NCBI GenBank assembly: GCA_024697065.1
Contig: JAILGE010000027.1
Location: 36,666-100,665 of the forward strand
Source of the DNA: Lachnospiraceae bacterium
GTDB taxonomy: Bacteria > Bacillota > Clostridia > Lachnospirales > Lachnospiraceae
DNA length: 64,000 nucleotides
Reading direction: 5' to 3'
In this document: positions 34,436-43,102 of the stretch, in pieces
How the letters are laid out: each line of letters starts with the position of its first letter
How positions within the stretch are numbered: the first letter of the stretch is position 1
Program-made: the position numbers and the translations under genes
Notes under the pieces: generated by a model
Databases searched by the model: none
The model's input: only the letters and a program-made list of their open reading frames with translations
What the model was told of the DNA's origin: nothing

Positions 34436-35407
34436 ATGATAAGAATAGGTATCTTAGGTTGTTCCAATATAGCTTACACAAGATTTGTTCCTGCAGCAAA
34501 GCGCGTGAAGGAAGCTGAGCTTGTTTGTGCGGCAGAGGAATACGATAAGACAAAGCTTGAAAAGTTTTGTGCGGATTGCGATGTGGCTCCGGAAGAAAGC
34601 TTCGATGCCCTTATCGCAAGAAATGATATAGATGCCGTATATGTACCGCAGCCCCCTGCCCTTCATTACAAGTGGGCGAAGAAGGCACTTGAAGCGGGAA
34701 AGCATGTGCTTGTGGAAAAACCTGCAACGATATCTTCTGATCTGACATCCGATCTGGTGGAGACTGCAAAGAGCCGTTCTCTTGCGCTTCATGAGAATTA
34801 TATGTTTGTTTATCACTCACAGATAGCCGCCATAAACAGGCTTGTGGAAGAAGGCCGGATCGGTGATGTGAAGATGTACAGGATGTCCTTCGGATTTCCT
34901 ATGCGTCAGGCAAATGATTTCAGATATGATAAAGCTCTCGGAGGCGGTGCCCTCCTTGATGCAGGAGGATATGCGGTGAAGCTTGCCTGTGTTCTTCTCG
35001 GCGATTCCGTGAAAGTTGACAGCGCTAGACTGCAGGGACTTTCCGGATACGACGTTGATATGTACGGAAGTTTCACGATAGCCAATGAAAAGGGCATTAC
35101 TGCGCAGGCATCCTTCGGTATGGATCTGGGTTACCAGTGCAGACTTGAGATATGGGGAACCACGGGAACCCTGACAGCAAACAGGATCTTTACTGCCGGT
35201 GACGGAGTTGAACCTGAAGTTGAGATACAGACCAATGCGGGAAAGGATCACATCGTTCTTCCTGCTGACAGTCATTTTGAAAGATCTATAGAGCATTTCA
35301 TTGAAGAGATCAATGATGCTGATGCCAGACAGAAGATGTATAAAGAGATGCTTCTGCAGGCAAGAGTGATGGATGAAGTAAAGAAAGCTGCTGAAAGCAA
35401 TCTGTGA
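34436..35407 (+). CDS. Gfo/Idh/MocA family sugar oxidoreductase
   Basis: The 323-residue NAD(P)-dependent enzyme has Rossmann start IRIGILGCSNIAYTRFVPA, the family's VEKPAT motif near residue 100 and a C-terminal substrate domain with DAGGYAVKLA. In deoxysugar routes, members of this family reduce the 3-keto product of the 2,3-dehydratase, and that dehydratase is the next gene. It starts two bases after the isomerase stop with only a weak ribosome site, so translational coupling is likely. Confidence 0.9.
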   Translation: MIRIGILGCSNIAYTRFVPAAKRVKEAELVCAAEEYDKTKLEKFCADCDVAPEESFDALIARNDIDAVYVPQPPALHYKWAKKALEAGKHVLVEKPATISSDLTSDLVETAKSRSLALHENYMFVYHSQIAAINRLVEEGRIGDVKMYRMSFGFPMRQANDFRYDKALGGGALLDAGGYAVKLACVLLGDSVKVDSARLQGLSGYDVDMYGSFTIANEKGITAQASFGMDLGYQCRLEIWGTTGTLTANRIFTAGDGVEPEVEIQTNAGKDHIVLPADSHFERSIEHFIEEINDADARQKMYKEMLLQARVMDEVKKAAESNL

Positions 35408-35422
35408 TCAGGAGTAGAAGAT

Positions 35423-36811
35423 ATGGATATCACTTACGAGATAATAAGATCCTGGAATGATACTGACGGTAACGTCAACAGCATGCAGGATATCATGAAC
35501 TGGATAGATGAGAGGAAGAAGAACCTTCATGTAAATATCGAGAAGGTTGATTTCTCATATAACGGCTTCTGGTACTATGATGAGAATACCGGCTATATAA
35601 GGAATGAAAATAATTCATTCTTCCAGCTTGCAGGATATCAGGAAATAGAGAATGACCGTATCATAGGCGAGCAGCCCCTCATCATTCAAAATGAGATCGG
35701 ATATCTGGGTATTATCTGCAAGATGATCGACGGTGAGCTTAACTTCCTTATGCAGGCAAAGATCGAGCCGGGTAATGTGAATGTAATACAGCTCTCACCT
35801 ACGATACAGGCTACCAAAAGCAATTTCACCAGGCAGCACGGAGGACAGTCCCCGGACTATCTGAATTACTTTATCAATTCTTCAAAGACAAGGATACTTG
35901 CGGATCAGATACAGTCAGAGCAGGCTTCCCGTTTTTATAAAAAGAGAAACAGGAACATAATCATCTTTGCTGAGGGTGATGTTCCCGTTCTTGACAGTCA
36001 CAGATGGATGACCCTTGGACAGATCAAGGAGTGCATGAAGATAGATAACCTTGTGAATATGGATACAAGAACAGTCATCTCATGTCTCCCCTTTGATCTG
36101 ACGGATACTTCCATGGCGGAAGCCGGAAAGCTTTTCAAAGACGAAGCGCTTTTCAGATCCATTTTCACCGCTCCCGATAAGGATGATGAGAGAAGGATCT
36201 TCAATGTGATTAATGACCGCAAGATGTTTCGCCGTGACAAGTCGAGACTTCTTCCTCTCCGCAGCTTAAAGGGATGGAAGATGACAGATAAGGAGATAGT
36301 CTGCAGAACCCCTTATGATTTCAAGGTGATCTATTGCCGTATCGAGATCGAAGGCAGAGAAGTTAATTACTGGGAACAGCCGTTGATCGAGGCCTGTGGC
36401 ATCTCCGTCATCGGAACTTTCTCCTGCGTGATGGGAGGCGTGCGGAAGTATCTTGTAAGAGTGAGCGAAGAGATGGGCTGTTTTGATACTGCAGAATTGG
36501 GACCGCTTGTGCAGTTGGGTCCCACGGCTGACCGAGAGTCCATGTCGGAACTGGAACAGCTTTTCATGGATAAGCTGGAGAAGGCTGATAAGAAGACAAA
36601 GGAAGCTGATGTGATCTTATCCGAAGAGGGTGGGAGGTTCTATCATGAAGAGAACAGAAATGTTTTGCTTGAAATAGCTGAAGAAGAACTTCCTGCGCTT
36701 CCGGCGGATCTTTTCTTTGTTGATCTTGCGACCTTAAGCGACATGATAAGATTTAATAATTGCGTGAATATACAGTTGAGAAATCTGATCTCACTTATAA
36801 CTATAAAGTAA
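35423..36811 (+). CDS. NDP-hexose 2,3-dehydratase (EvaA/TylCVI type)
   Basis: The 462-residue protein is made of two tandem copies of the Hexose_dehydrat domain (about residues 1-220 and 235-460). The repeat is visible: SRFYKKRNRNIIIFAEGD with VNMDTRTVISCL in the first half, GRFYHEENRNVLLEIAEE with VNIQLRNLISLI in the second. The family removes water across C2-C3 of dTDP-4-keto-6-deoxyglucose to start 2-deoxy sugars. It is known mainly from antibiotic clusters of actinomycetes, so its presence in a Firmicute glycan operon is notable. A GGAG ribosome site precedes the ATG. Confidence 0.93.
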   Translation: MDITYEIIRSWNDTDGNVNSMQDIMNWIDERKKNLHVNIEKVDFSYNGFWYYDENTGYIRNENNSFFQLAGYQEIENDRIIGEQPLIIQNEIGYLGIICKMIDGELNFLMQAKIEPGNVNVIQLSPTIQATKSNFTRQHGGQSPDYLNYFINSSKTRILADQIQSEQASRFYKKRNRNIIIFAEGDVPVLDSHRWMTLGQIKECMKIDNLVNMDTRTVISCLPFDLTDTSMAEAGKLFKDEALFRSIFTAPDKDDERRIFNVINDRKMFRRDKSRLLPLRSLKGWKMTDKEIVCRTPYDFKVIYCRIEIEGREVNYWEQPLIEACGISVIGTFSCVMGGVRKYLVRVSEEMGCFDTAELGPLVQLGPTADRESMSELEQLFMDKLEKADKKTKEADVILSEEGGRFYHEENRNVLLEIAEEELPALPADLFFVDLATLSDMIRFNNCVNIQLRNLISLITIK

Positions 36812-36816
36812 GAATT

Positions 36817-37746
36817 ATGAAGATATCGATAATAATCCCTGTTTACTATAATGAAGAAAATCTTGAAGATCTTTATGCGGACTTAAAGTCAAAGGTCCTT
36901 GAAAAGATCGGAGATTACGAGATCGTATTTGTTGATGACGGATCGGGAGATGATTCCTGGAATGTCATGAACAGACTTCGGGAAAAGGATGATAATATCC
37001 GTTGCGTTAAGCTTTCAAGGAATTTCGGAGAACACTGCGCCCTTCAGGCGGGGCTTTCTGTTTGTACAGGTGACTGTGCTGTCACAAAGCAGGCGGATCT
37101 CCAGGAAGATTCAACGCTTATACTCGAGATGTATGATCGCTTTAAGCAGGGGAATGAAGTCGTTCTTGCGGCAAGGACTGCACGAAACGATAATCCGGTA
37201 TCCGTATTTTTTGCAAACTGGTATTACAGTATCATACGCAAGATGGTAAACAAGAATATGCCTTCCGGCGGATGCGACTGTTTTCTTGTGGGAAGAAAAG
37301 CTATTGAGATACTGAAGAATATGAATGAGAAGAATTCTTCTCTTACTCTTCAGGTAATGTGGCTTGGATTCAAGACGGATATAGTTTATTACGAAAGACT
37401 TGAGAGAGAGAAGGGACGCGGTCGCTGGACTTTAGCCAAGAAGATAAAGCTTGTGATGGACTCCGTAATGAGCTTTTCATACCAGCCTCTCCGTATGATG
37501 ATGTATGTGGGATGCGCTTTTGACGTGTTCGCAGTGATAATGCTCATCAGTGTATTTGTTGAGTACTTTACCTCGGGAACCCCCATCGAAGGATGGGCAT
37601 CACTTATGTGCGTGGTTCTCCTTGGCTTCGGGCTCATAATGACGATGTTAGGTATAATCGGTGAATATATCTGGAGAACACTTGATGCATCCAGGAACAG
37701 ACCTCCCTTCATCATAGATGAGATAAGGGAGAATAAAAAGATCTGA
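36817..37746 (+). CDS. GtrB-like polyprenyl-phosphate glycosyltransferase (GT2)
   Basis: The 309-residue GT2 enzyme has IIIPVYYNEENLEDLY, VDDGSGDDSW and QADLQED (the metal and donor motifs) in the cytosolic domain. Two C-terminal membrane helices follow (about 228-255 and 265-290), the layout of GtrB/DPM1 enzymes that load a sugar onto undecaprenyl phosphate. ATG 36817 is chosen because an upstream in-frame start would run through the dehydratase gene. It overlaps the next gene by one base. Confidence 0.93.
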   Translation: MKISIIIPVYYNEENLEDLYADLKSKVLEKIGDYEIVFVDDGSGDDSWNVMNRLREKDDNIRCVKLSRNFGEHCALQAGLSVCTGDCAVTKQADLQEDSTLILEMYDRFKQGNEVVLAARTARNDNPVSVFFANWYYSIIRKMVNKNMPSGGCDCFLVGRKAIEILKNMNEKNSSLTLQVMWLGFKTDIVYYERLEREKGRGRWTLAKKIKLVMDSVMSFSYQPLRMMMYVGCAFDVFAVIMLISVFVEYFTSGTPIEGWASLMCVVLLGFGLIMTMLGIIGEYIWRTLDASRNRPPFIIDEIRENKKI

Positions 37747-40454
37747 TGTTTCTGTACAACCTCACAATAAAACCGTTGATAACTCTTTTTGAGATCGTAT
37801 ACGGTTCCGCCAATGAATTTTTGTGGAACTACGGTCTTTCTATCGTTGCGCTTTCACTGGCGATGAATTTTCTTGTGCTGCCGCTCTATGCACGTGCGGA
37901 TGCCATACAGGCACAGGTAAATGCCAAGGAAGCGAAGCTCGCACCGTGGATAAAAAAGATAAAGGAGAACTTCAAGGGCGACGAAAGATATATGATACTT
38001 TCGGCCTACTACAGAGAGAGTGGATACAGCGTGTTTGCTCAGCTTGGAAACCTGCTCCCTCTGATGTTGGAGATCCCTTTCTTTATCGCAGCTTATAAGT
38101 TCTTATCAACATATGAAGCTCTCCGGGGAGTATCATTCGGTCCCATAGCGAATCTTGGTGAGCCGGATGAGCTGCTCACTATAGGTGCTTTAAGCATAAA
38201 TGTACTTCCGATATTGATGACTCTCATCAATATCATTTCAGGTACCGTTTATTCAAAGGGATTGCCTGCAAAGGCCAAGATCCAGCTCTATGGTATGGCG
38301 GTGATCTTTCTGGTTTTCCTTTATAAGTCTCCTTCGGGACTTGTTCTTTACTGGACTTTAAACAATCTGTTCTCACTTTTTAAGAATATATTCTATAAGT
38401 TAAAGCATCCCCGACAGATACTCGCATCCATTGCGGGTGTGCTTGGAGTGATGGCTGTGATCTATGGGATATTCTTTTCCAAATCCGCTTACTATACTCA
38501 TGCGACACATCAGATGATCATAGTGATCACGGGAGCTTTATTGATGCTGCCCGGTATATTGATGATAAGGAACAGAGTAAAGGGAAGTGATAATAAAAAG
38601 GTTACATCTGATGCGGGAAATGCAGGGACTGCAGTAATTAATTATTTTCTTGCTTCCGTATATCTGACTCTTTTGACGGGAGTACTTATTCCTTCTGCGG
38701 CAATAGCATCGTCCGCAGAGGAATTCATTTCCATCATCGATCCTAAAAATCCCGGGATATATATCGGAAATGCCATCATTCCTGCCATCGGTACCTTCAT
38801 CCTATGGATGAGCGTGTTCTTTTTCCTGACGGTTAAGGATTCCCGCAGGAAGTTTGCATCCTTTGTCTGGTCGGCTGCAATGGTCTTTACCGCAGAGTAT
38901 CTGTTCTTCAGCGGTAAATACGGAACCATGACCGCCAAGCTCATTTATGACAGGGAACCCATATTTACCTTTAAGCAGATGATGGTCAATCTCGTCATTC
39001 TTGTGGCAGTGGGAGCTGTTGCATTTTTCATCTCACGTTATGAGAGGATAGTAGGTACCGTTCTTGCAGCCATGATACTTGCCGTTACCGGACTGGGTAT
39101 CAAAAATGTAATGAGCATCAATTCACAGTACAGGGCTTATGAGAGAGATATAACAACGGGAAGTGTAGGTAATCCGGAGATCATACTCAGCCCCACCGGA
39201 AAGAATGTTCTGGTGATCATGATCGACCGTGCGATAGACGGTTATATCCCTTACATCATGAACGAGAAGCCCGAGCTTAAGGAAAAGTTTGATGGTTTTA
39301 CCTGGTATCCCGATAATATCAGCTACGGAAGCTCGACCATCTTCGGTGCACCCGGACTTTTCGGAGGATATGATTACACGCCCGAGATGATGAACAGAAG
39401 AAGCGATGAGCTTCTTGCCAACAAACATGAAGAGGCATTAAAGACACTTCCCACTCTTTTGGGTGAAGACGGCTATCATGTTACTGTTCTGGATCCGCCT
39501 TATGCAGGGTATTCGGAGATACCGGATCTTTCCATTTATGACGGTATTCCCGGAGTAGATGCTTATAACACCAGAAGGTTCTCTACGGGAATGGAACAAA
39601 GCGAGCGTATAGAGAAGATAAAGAGCGGTAACTTCTTCCGCTTTGGTCTGTTTTGCACCATGCCTCAGTGTGTACAGATGGTAATATATGACGGAGGCTG
39701 CTACTACGATCAGACTGCCGGAGAGCCGGATTATTCAGAGGCTTATTATTCCTTGAGAATGCTGGAAGAGATAACGACGGTTTCCGATGGGTATAAGGGC
39801 GGTGCACTTATCATGGATAATGATACCGCTCACGACAGCACCTTACTCCAGAAGCCCGATTACACTCCGGCAAGATATGTGAGCAACTCCGGTTATCATT
39901 CGGACAATGAACTTCATGATGATGAAGGAAACGTGATCCATTTTGAAAGCAATTACCAGGAAGGACATTATGATCACAACATGCTGGCAATGATGGTCCT
40001 GGGTGATTATTTTGACAGATTAAGAGAGCTCGGAGTATATGACAACACGAAGATAATCCTGGTGTCGGATCACGGCACGGGACTGGATCATCTGGAAAGT
40101 CTGGTATTCGATAACGGTTTGGATGCCGAGTGGTTCAATGCTCTGTTAATGGTAAAAGATTATGATGCGACGGGCTTTACGACGGATAAGACCTTCATGA
40201 CAAATGCAGATGTTCCCGCTATAGCACTGGAAGGGATCATAGATGATCCCAAGAATCCCTTCACGGGAAGCAGCCTCGATATGAGCCGTAAGCAGGGTGT
40301 CCAGCACGTGCTCTTCTCCGAATCATGGGATGTTATGGAGAATAACGGAAACGTATTTAAGATAGGCGGCAACGGTCAGTGGTACGAGATGCAGGGAAGC
40401 ATCTTTGACGAAGACAGCTGGAAAGCGATAGATGATCCCGTTAACGGGAAATAA
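37746..40454 (+). CDS. YidC/Oxa1-like membrane domain fused to a sulfatase-superfamily domain
   Basis: Of the 902 residues, 1 to about 225 match the YidC/Oxa1 insertase core: NYGLSIVALSLAMNFLVLPL, LMLEIPFFIAAYKFLS and SGLVLYWTLNNLFSLFKN. Further membrane helices fill about 230-460. Residues of about 485-850 are an outside alkaline-phosphatase/sulfatase-superfamily domain. It has VLVIMIDRAIDGY (489-501, metal Asp), SYGSSTIFGAP (526-536, candidate Ser/Thr nucleophile) and ILVSDHGTG (about 771-779, metal Asp-His), resembling LTA-synthase-like transferases. The Arg in the YidC groove appears to be Asn41 here. Position between GtrB- and GtrII-like genes suggests it modifies or transfers a group on the glycan; the role is inference. 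Confidence 0.85.
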   Translation: MFLYNLTIKPLITLFEIVYGSANEFLWNYGLSIVALSLAMNFLVLPLYARADAIQAQVNAKEAKLAPWIKKIKENFKGDERYMILSAYYRESGYSVFAQLGNLLPLMLEIPFFIAAYKFLSTYEALRGVSFGPIANLGEPDELLTIGALSINVLPILMTLINIISGTVYSKGLPAKAKIQLYGMAVIFLVFLYKSPSGLVLYWTLNNLFSLFKNIFYKLKHPRQILASIAGVLGVMAVIYGIFFSKSAYYTHATHQMIIVITGALLMLPGILMIRNRVKGSDNKKVTSDAGNAGTAVINYFLASVYLTLLTGVLIPSAAIASSAEEFISIIDPKNPGIYIGNAIIPAIGTFILWMSVFFFLTVKDSRRKFASFVWSAAMVFTAEYLFFSGKYGTMTAKLIYDREPIFTFKQMMVNLVILVAVGAVAFFISRYERIVGTVLAAMILAVTGLGIKNVMSINSQYRAYERDITTGSVGNPEIILSPTGKNVLVIMIDRAIDGYIPYIMNEKPELKEKFDGFTWYPDNISYGSSTIFGAPGLFGGYDYTPEMMNRRSDELLANKHEEALKTLPTLLGEDGYHVTVLDPPYAGYSEIPDLSIYDGIPGVDAYNTRRFSTGMEQSERIEKIKSGNFFRFGLFCTMPQCVQMVIYDGGCYYDQTAGEPDYSEAYYSLRMLEEITTVSDGYKGGALIMDNDTAHDSTLLQKPDYTPARYVSNSGYHSDNELHDDEGNVIHFESNYQEGHYDHNMLAMMVLGDYFDRLRELGVYDNTKIILVSDHGTGLDHLESLVFDNGLDAEWFNALLMVKDYDATGFTTDKTFMTNADVPAIALEGIIDDPKNPFTGSSLDMSRKQGVQHVLFSESWDVMENNGNVFKIGGNGQWYEMQGSIFDEDSWKAIDDPVNGK

Positions 40455-40466
40455 GGTCCGGTGAAT

Positions 40467-42092
40467 ATGAAGAAAAAATACGAAGAGATCATTGCATATA
40501 TCAAAAAGGATAAGGCCGTGATACTGCGCGTGCTTTTCACGGCGCTGGCCACGGCTGCACTTGCGTATTCAGTGCTTGCTAATATCGGATTCGGTGCACC
40601 GGATTCCTTAAATGAGGGTCTGTTGTATAACCGCGCAAAAGATGCTTTTTCGGAAGAGGGCAGATGGGCGGTAAGATTTCTTCTGGTGATAACACACTAC
40701 CTTGCTCCGCCGCCTCTTATCATCTGTCTCTATTGCATCATCGCGGGTGCAACAGGTTATGTACTGATCAAACTCTGGAAGATAGAGAAAGCTTTTTCAC
40801 AGATAATCGTAACCGCAGTAATGTGTGTCGCTCCCGGGGCCGTATGCCAGCTGGCATATCTCTATATGGGACTGGTATTTGCTTTCTCCGGACTTGCAGC
40901 GGCGATCTTTGTTTTTACCGGATACAGAAAAAAGATCGGTTCCGTGATAGTGGGAATGATCGCGGTGGATGTCATGCTCGGTACGTATCAGACTTACGTA
41001 GGCCTTGCAGCCCTTGCCGCTATCCTTACTCTCTCATTGATGCTTGCTGAGGGAAAGAAGATAAAGGAAGTTGCGGAAGGTCTTTTGTTTTATGCCGTCA
41101 CAGGTATCGGCGGAAGTATCTTTTATCTGATCCACATTAAGATCGATATGACGATATTCGGTCTCTCCAGCGGATCCAGAGTAGATGAAGTAAGCCTTTC
41201 CGAGACTGTAAAGTGTATGCCAATGGTCACATCAAATGCATATAAGGATCTCGGATGGTATTTCTTCTCTCCCATAGTCGGAAGACATTTATTCTACGGC
41301 GTATTCTTTGCACTTCTCCTTTTTGCGGTGATCAGAATATCCGCAGGACTCATTAAAGAAAAAAAGATATGGAATCCCATTCTTTTAGCCGTGTTTATCC
41401 TTATAGCACCGGTTGCGGCCAATATATGCGCTTACCTTACTCCCTTTCAGCCGGTGGATTATCTGATGAATTATCAGCTGATCCTTGTGATACCGTTTGC
41501 CCTTGCTTTATTTGAGCTGCAGGGAAGGACGGGTAAGTCTGACAGGACATTAAAGCCTGCTTCAGTATGCTGCAGTCTGATCTGTGCGGTCATAGCGTGG
41601 ACGTATATCATATCTGCGAATGCCACATATATGTGTTTTCAGTACAGCTACAACAGAGCGTTCGAACAGACAAGGCTCATCTTAAACGACCTCTATGATA
41701 ATGAGGAATTCAGGATGGAAGCTGACAAACCCGGACTTCATGATGATGAGGGTGATGGTGTAAAGCTTATGATCGCAGGGTTCGTGGATGACAGGACCGC
41801 GGAATATCAGCACAATGTTTATAAGCTCAGCTATAAATTCAATTTTCACGATAATGCGGCTTTTTATGAGGATATGAACGGTATCAGGAACGGCTGGTAT
41901 TACTTCCTTCTGGAGTATTTCGGACTGGAGACCGCCAGATTTTCGGAGAGTGATTTTGCGGAAATGGCGGAAACTCCGGAATTTAAAGCAATGTCAGTAT
42001 GGCCCGAGGAAGGTTCCATAGGCAGGATCGGCGATTACTTTGTGGTAAAGCTCACGAATGATCCGCCCATGCCTGAAAGGGAAAGTGATTGA
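40467..42092 (+). CDS. GtrII-like membrane glucosyltransferase
   Basis: The 541-residue polytopic protein has about 11 membrane helices and a C-terminal outer tail. Its opening, with a short cytosolic stretch, the first helix and then GRWAVRFLL in the first loop, matches the GtrII/Glucos_trans_II family. That family takes a lipid-linked sugar (made by GtrB) and adds it to a surface polymer outside. A GTG two codons earlier (40461) is an alternative start. It closes the operon, 12 bases after the YidC-sulfatase gene. A GtrA flippase, the usual third member, is missing. Confidence 0.82.
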   Translation: MKKKYEEIIAYIKKDKAVILRVLFTALATAALAYSVLANIGFGAPDSLNEGLLYNRAKDAFSEEGRWAVRFLLVITHYLAPPPLIICLYCIIAGATGYVLIKLWKIEKAFSQIIVTAVMCVAPGAVCQLAYLYMGLVFAFSGLAAAIFVFTGYRKKIGSVIVGMIAVDVMLGTYQTYVGLAALAAILTLSLMLAEGKKIKEVAEGLLFYAVTGIGGSIFYLIHIKIDMTIFGLSSGSRVDEVSLSETVKCMPMVTSNAYKDLGWYFFSPIVGRHLFYGVFFALLLFAVIRISAGLIKEKKIWNPILLAVFILIAPVAANICAYLTPFQPVDYLMNYQLILVIPFALALFELQGRTGKSDRTLKPASVCCSLICAVIAWTYIISANATYMCFQYSYNRAFEQTRLILNDLYDNEEFRMEADKPGLHDDEGDGVKLMIAGFVDDRTAEYQHNVYKLSYKFNFHDNAAFYEDMNGIRNGWYYFLLEYFGLETARFSESDFAEMAETPEFKAMSVWPEEGSIGRIGDYFVVKLTNDPPMPERESD

Positions 42093-42135
42093 TTTTAATC
42101 TAAAAACAAGAAATAACAAGTAACGGAGGATGATC

Positions 42136-42861
42136 ATGAAAGGTATAATCTGTGCTATGGATCTTGAGATGAAGAAGATCCGCGAAGATATGAAAAATGT
42201 CAAAGAGGAAAAGTGCGCAGGCCTCACGTTTGTCTGCGGAACAATTGATGATACGGAAGTGGTTGCGGCCGTATGCGGTGTTGGCAAGGTAAATGCCGCA
42301 ATATGCACCCAGGCAATGATCGACAGATTTTCCCCCGATTGTATACTCAACGTGGGTGTGGCAGGTAGTCTGTCAAAAGAGCTGAACATAACGGATATAG
42401 TTATTGCGGGAATGCTGGTACAGCATGATTTTGACTGTACTTCATTGGGATGCAGACCCGGGGAGATATACGGCAGCGGTCAGAAATTTTTTATTGCTGC
42501 TCCTTCAGTGGTTTTAAATCTCAGGAAAGCCATCGACATCATAAATGACAGGCGTGAGAATGCAGGTGAAAAAACTCTTCATTCGGTTGAGGGGATCATA
42601 GCATCCGGTGACCAGTTTATCTCCTCCGCGGAAAAGAAATCCTTCATCACATCCGAATTCGATGCCCTTGCATGCGAGATGGAGGGAGCTGCCATAGCCC
42701 AGGTATGCGTAGCCAACGGTGTTAAATTCGGCGTTATAAGAGCGATCTCGGATTCGGCAGACGAATCTTCACATATGGACTTCGGTGAATTCTGCAGAAA
42801 AGCGGCAGATAACAGCGCCGAGGTCGTCAAAGTTTTCCTTTCTGAAAGCTCTGAATCCTGA
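42136..42861 (+). CDS. mtnN: 5'-methylthioadenosine/S-adenosylhomocysteine nucleosidase
   Basis: The 241-residue PNP_UDP_1-family enzyme cleaves MTA and SAH to adenine plus the thiosugar, recycling methyl-donor waste and feeding AI-2 synthesis. It has MKGIICAMDLEMKKI with the catalytic-loop Glu, GVGKVNAAICTQ, LNVGVAGSL, ACEMEGAAIAQV and AISDSADE with the catalytic Asp. ATG 42136 is seven bases after CGGAGG; the ATG at 42130 is too close to it. Bases 42862-43102 after it hold only the nifJ promoter and leader. Confidence 0.94.
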   Translation: MKGIICAMDLEMKKIREDMKNVKEEKCAGLTFVCGTIDDTEVVAAVCGVGKVNAAICTQAMIDRFSPDCILNVGVAGSLSKELNITDIVIAGMLVQHDFDCTSLGCRPGEIYGSGQKFFIAAPSVVLNLRKAIDIINDRRENAGEKTLHSVEGIIASGDQFISSAEKKSFITSEFDALACEMEGAAIAQVCVANGVKFGVIRAISDSADESSHMDFGEFCRKAADNSAEVVKVFLSESSES

Positions 42862-43003
42862 TCCGGGGAAGTCGGGCGGTCACTCCTGTGTAATAAAAGA
42901 AAAATTAACGGAGCAGTTCGACATATCGACACGAGGTTAGGAATAACTAATATTAGTTAGTGCATTTTGTATGAGAAATTATCCATTTTGAGCCGATTTT
43001 TTG

Positions 43004-43032
43004 TTTACCTTTAACAGTTTTGATGATAGAAT
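43004..43032 (+). promoter_or_regulatory. Promoter of nifJ
   Basis: TTTACC (43004-43009), 17 bases, TAGAAT (43027-43032), with TGA directly upstream giving an extended -10. A leader of about 65 bases leads to AAGGAGG before the start. Confidence 0.78.
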
Positions 43033-43102
43033 ATCAATCGATAGACTTTTCTCCTGCCATGCCTGACAGGAGGGTCGCAAATTATTTAAGGAGGAACAAG
43101 AA

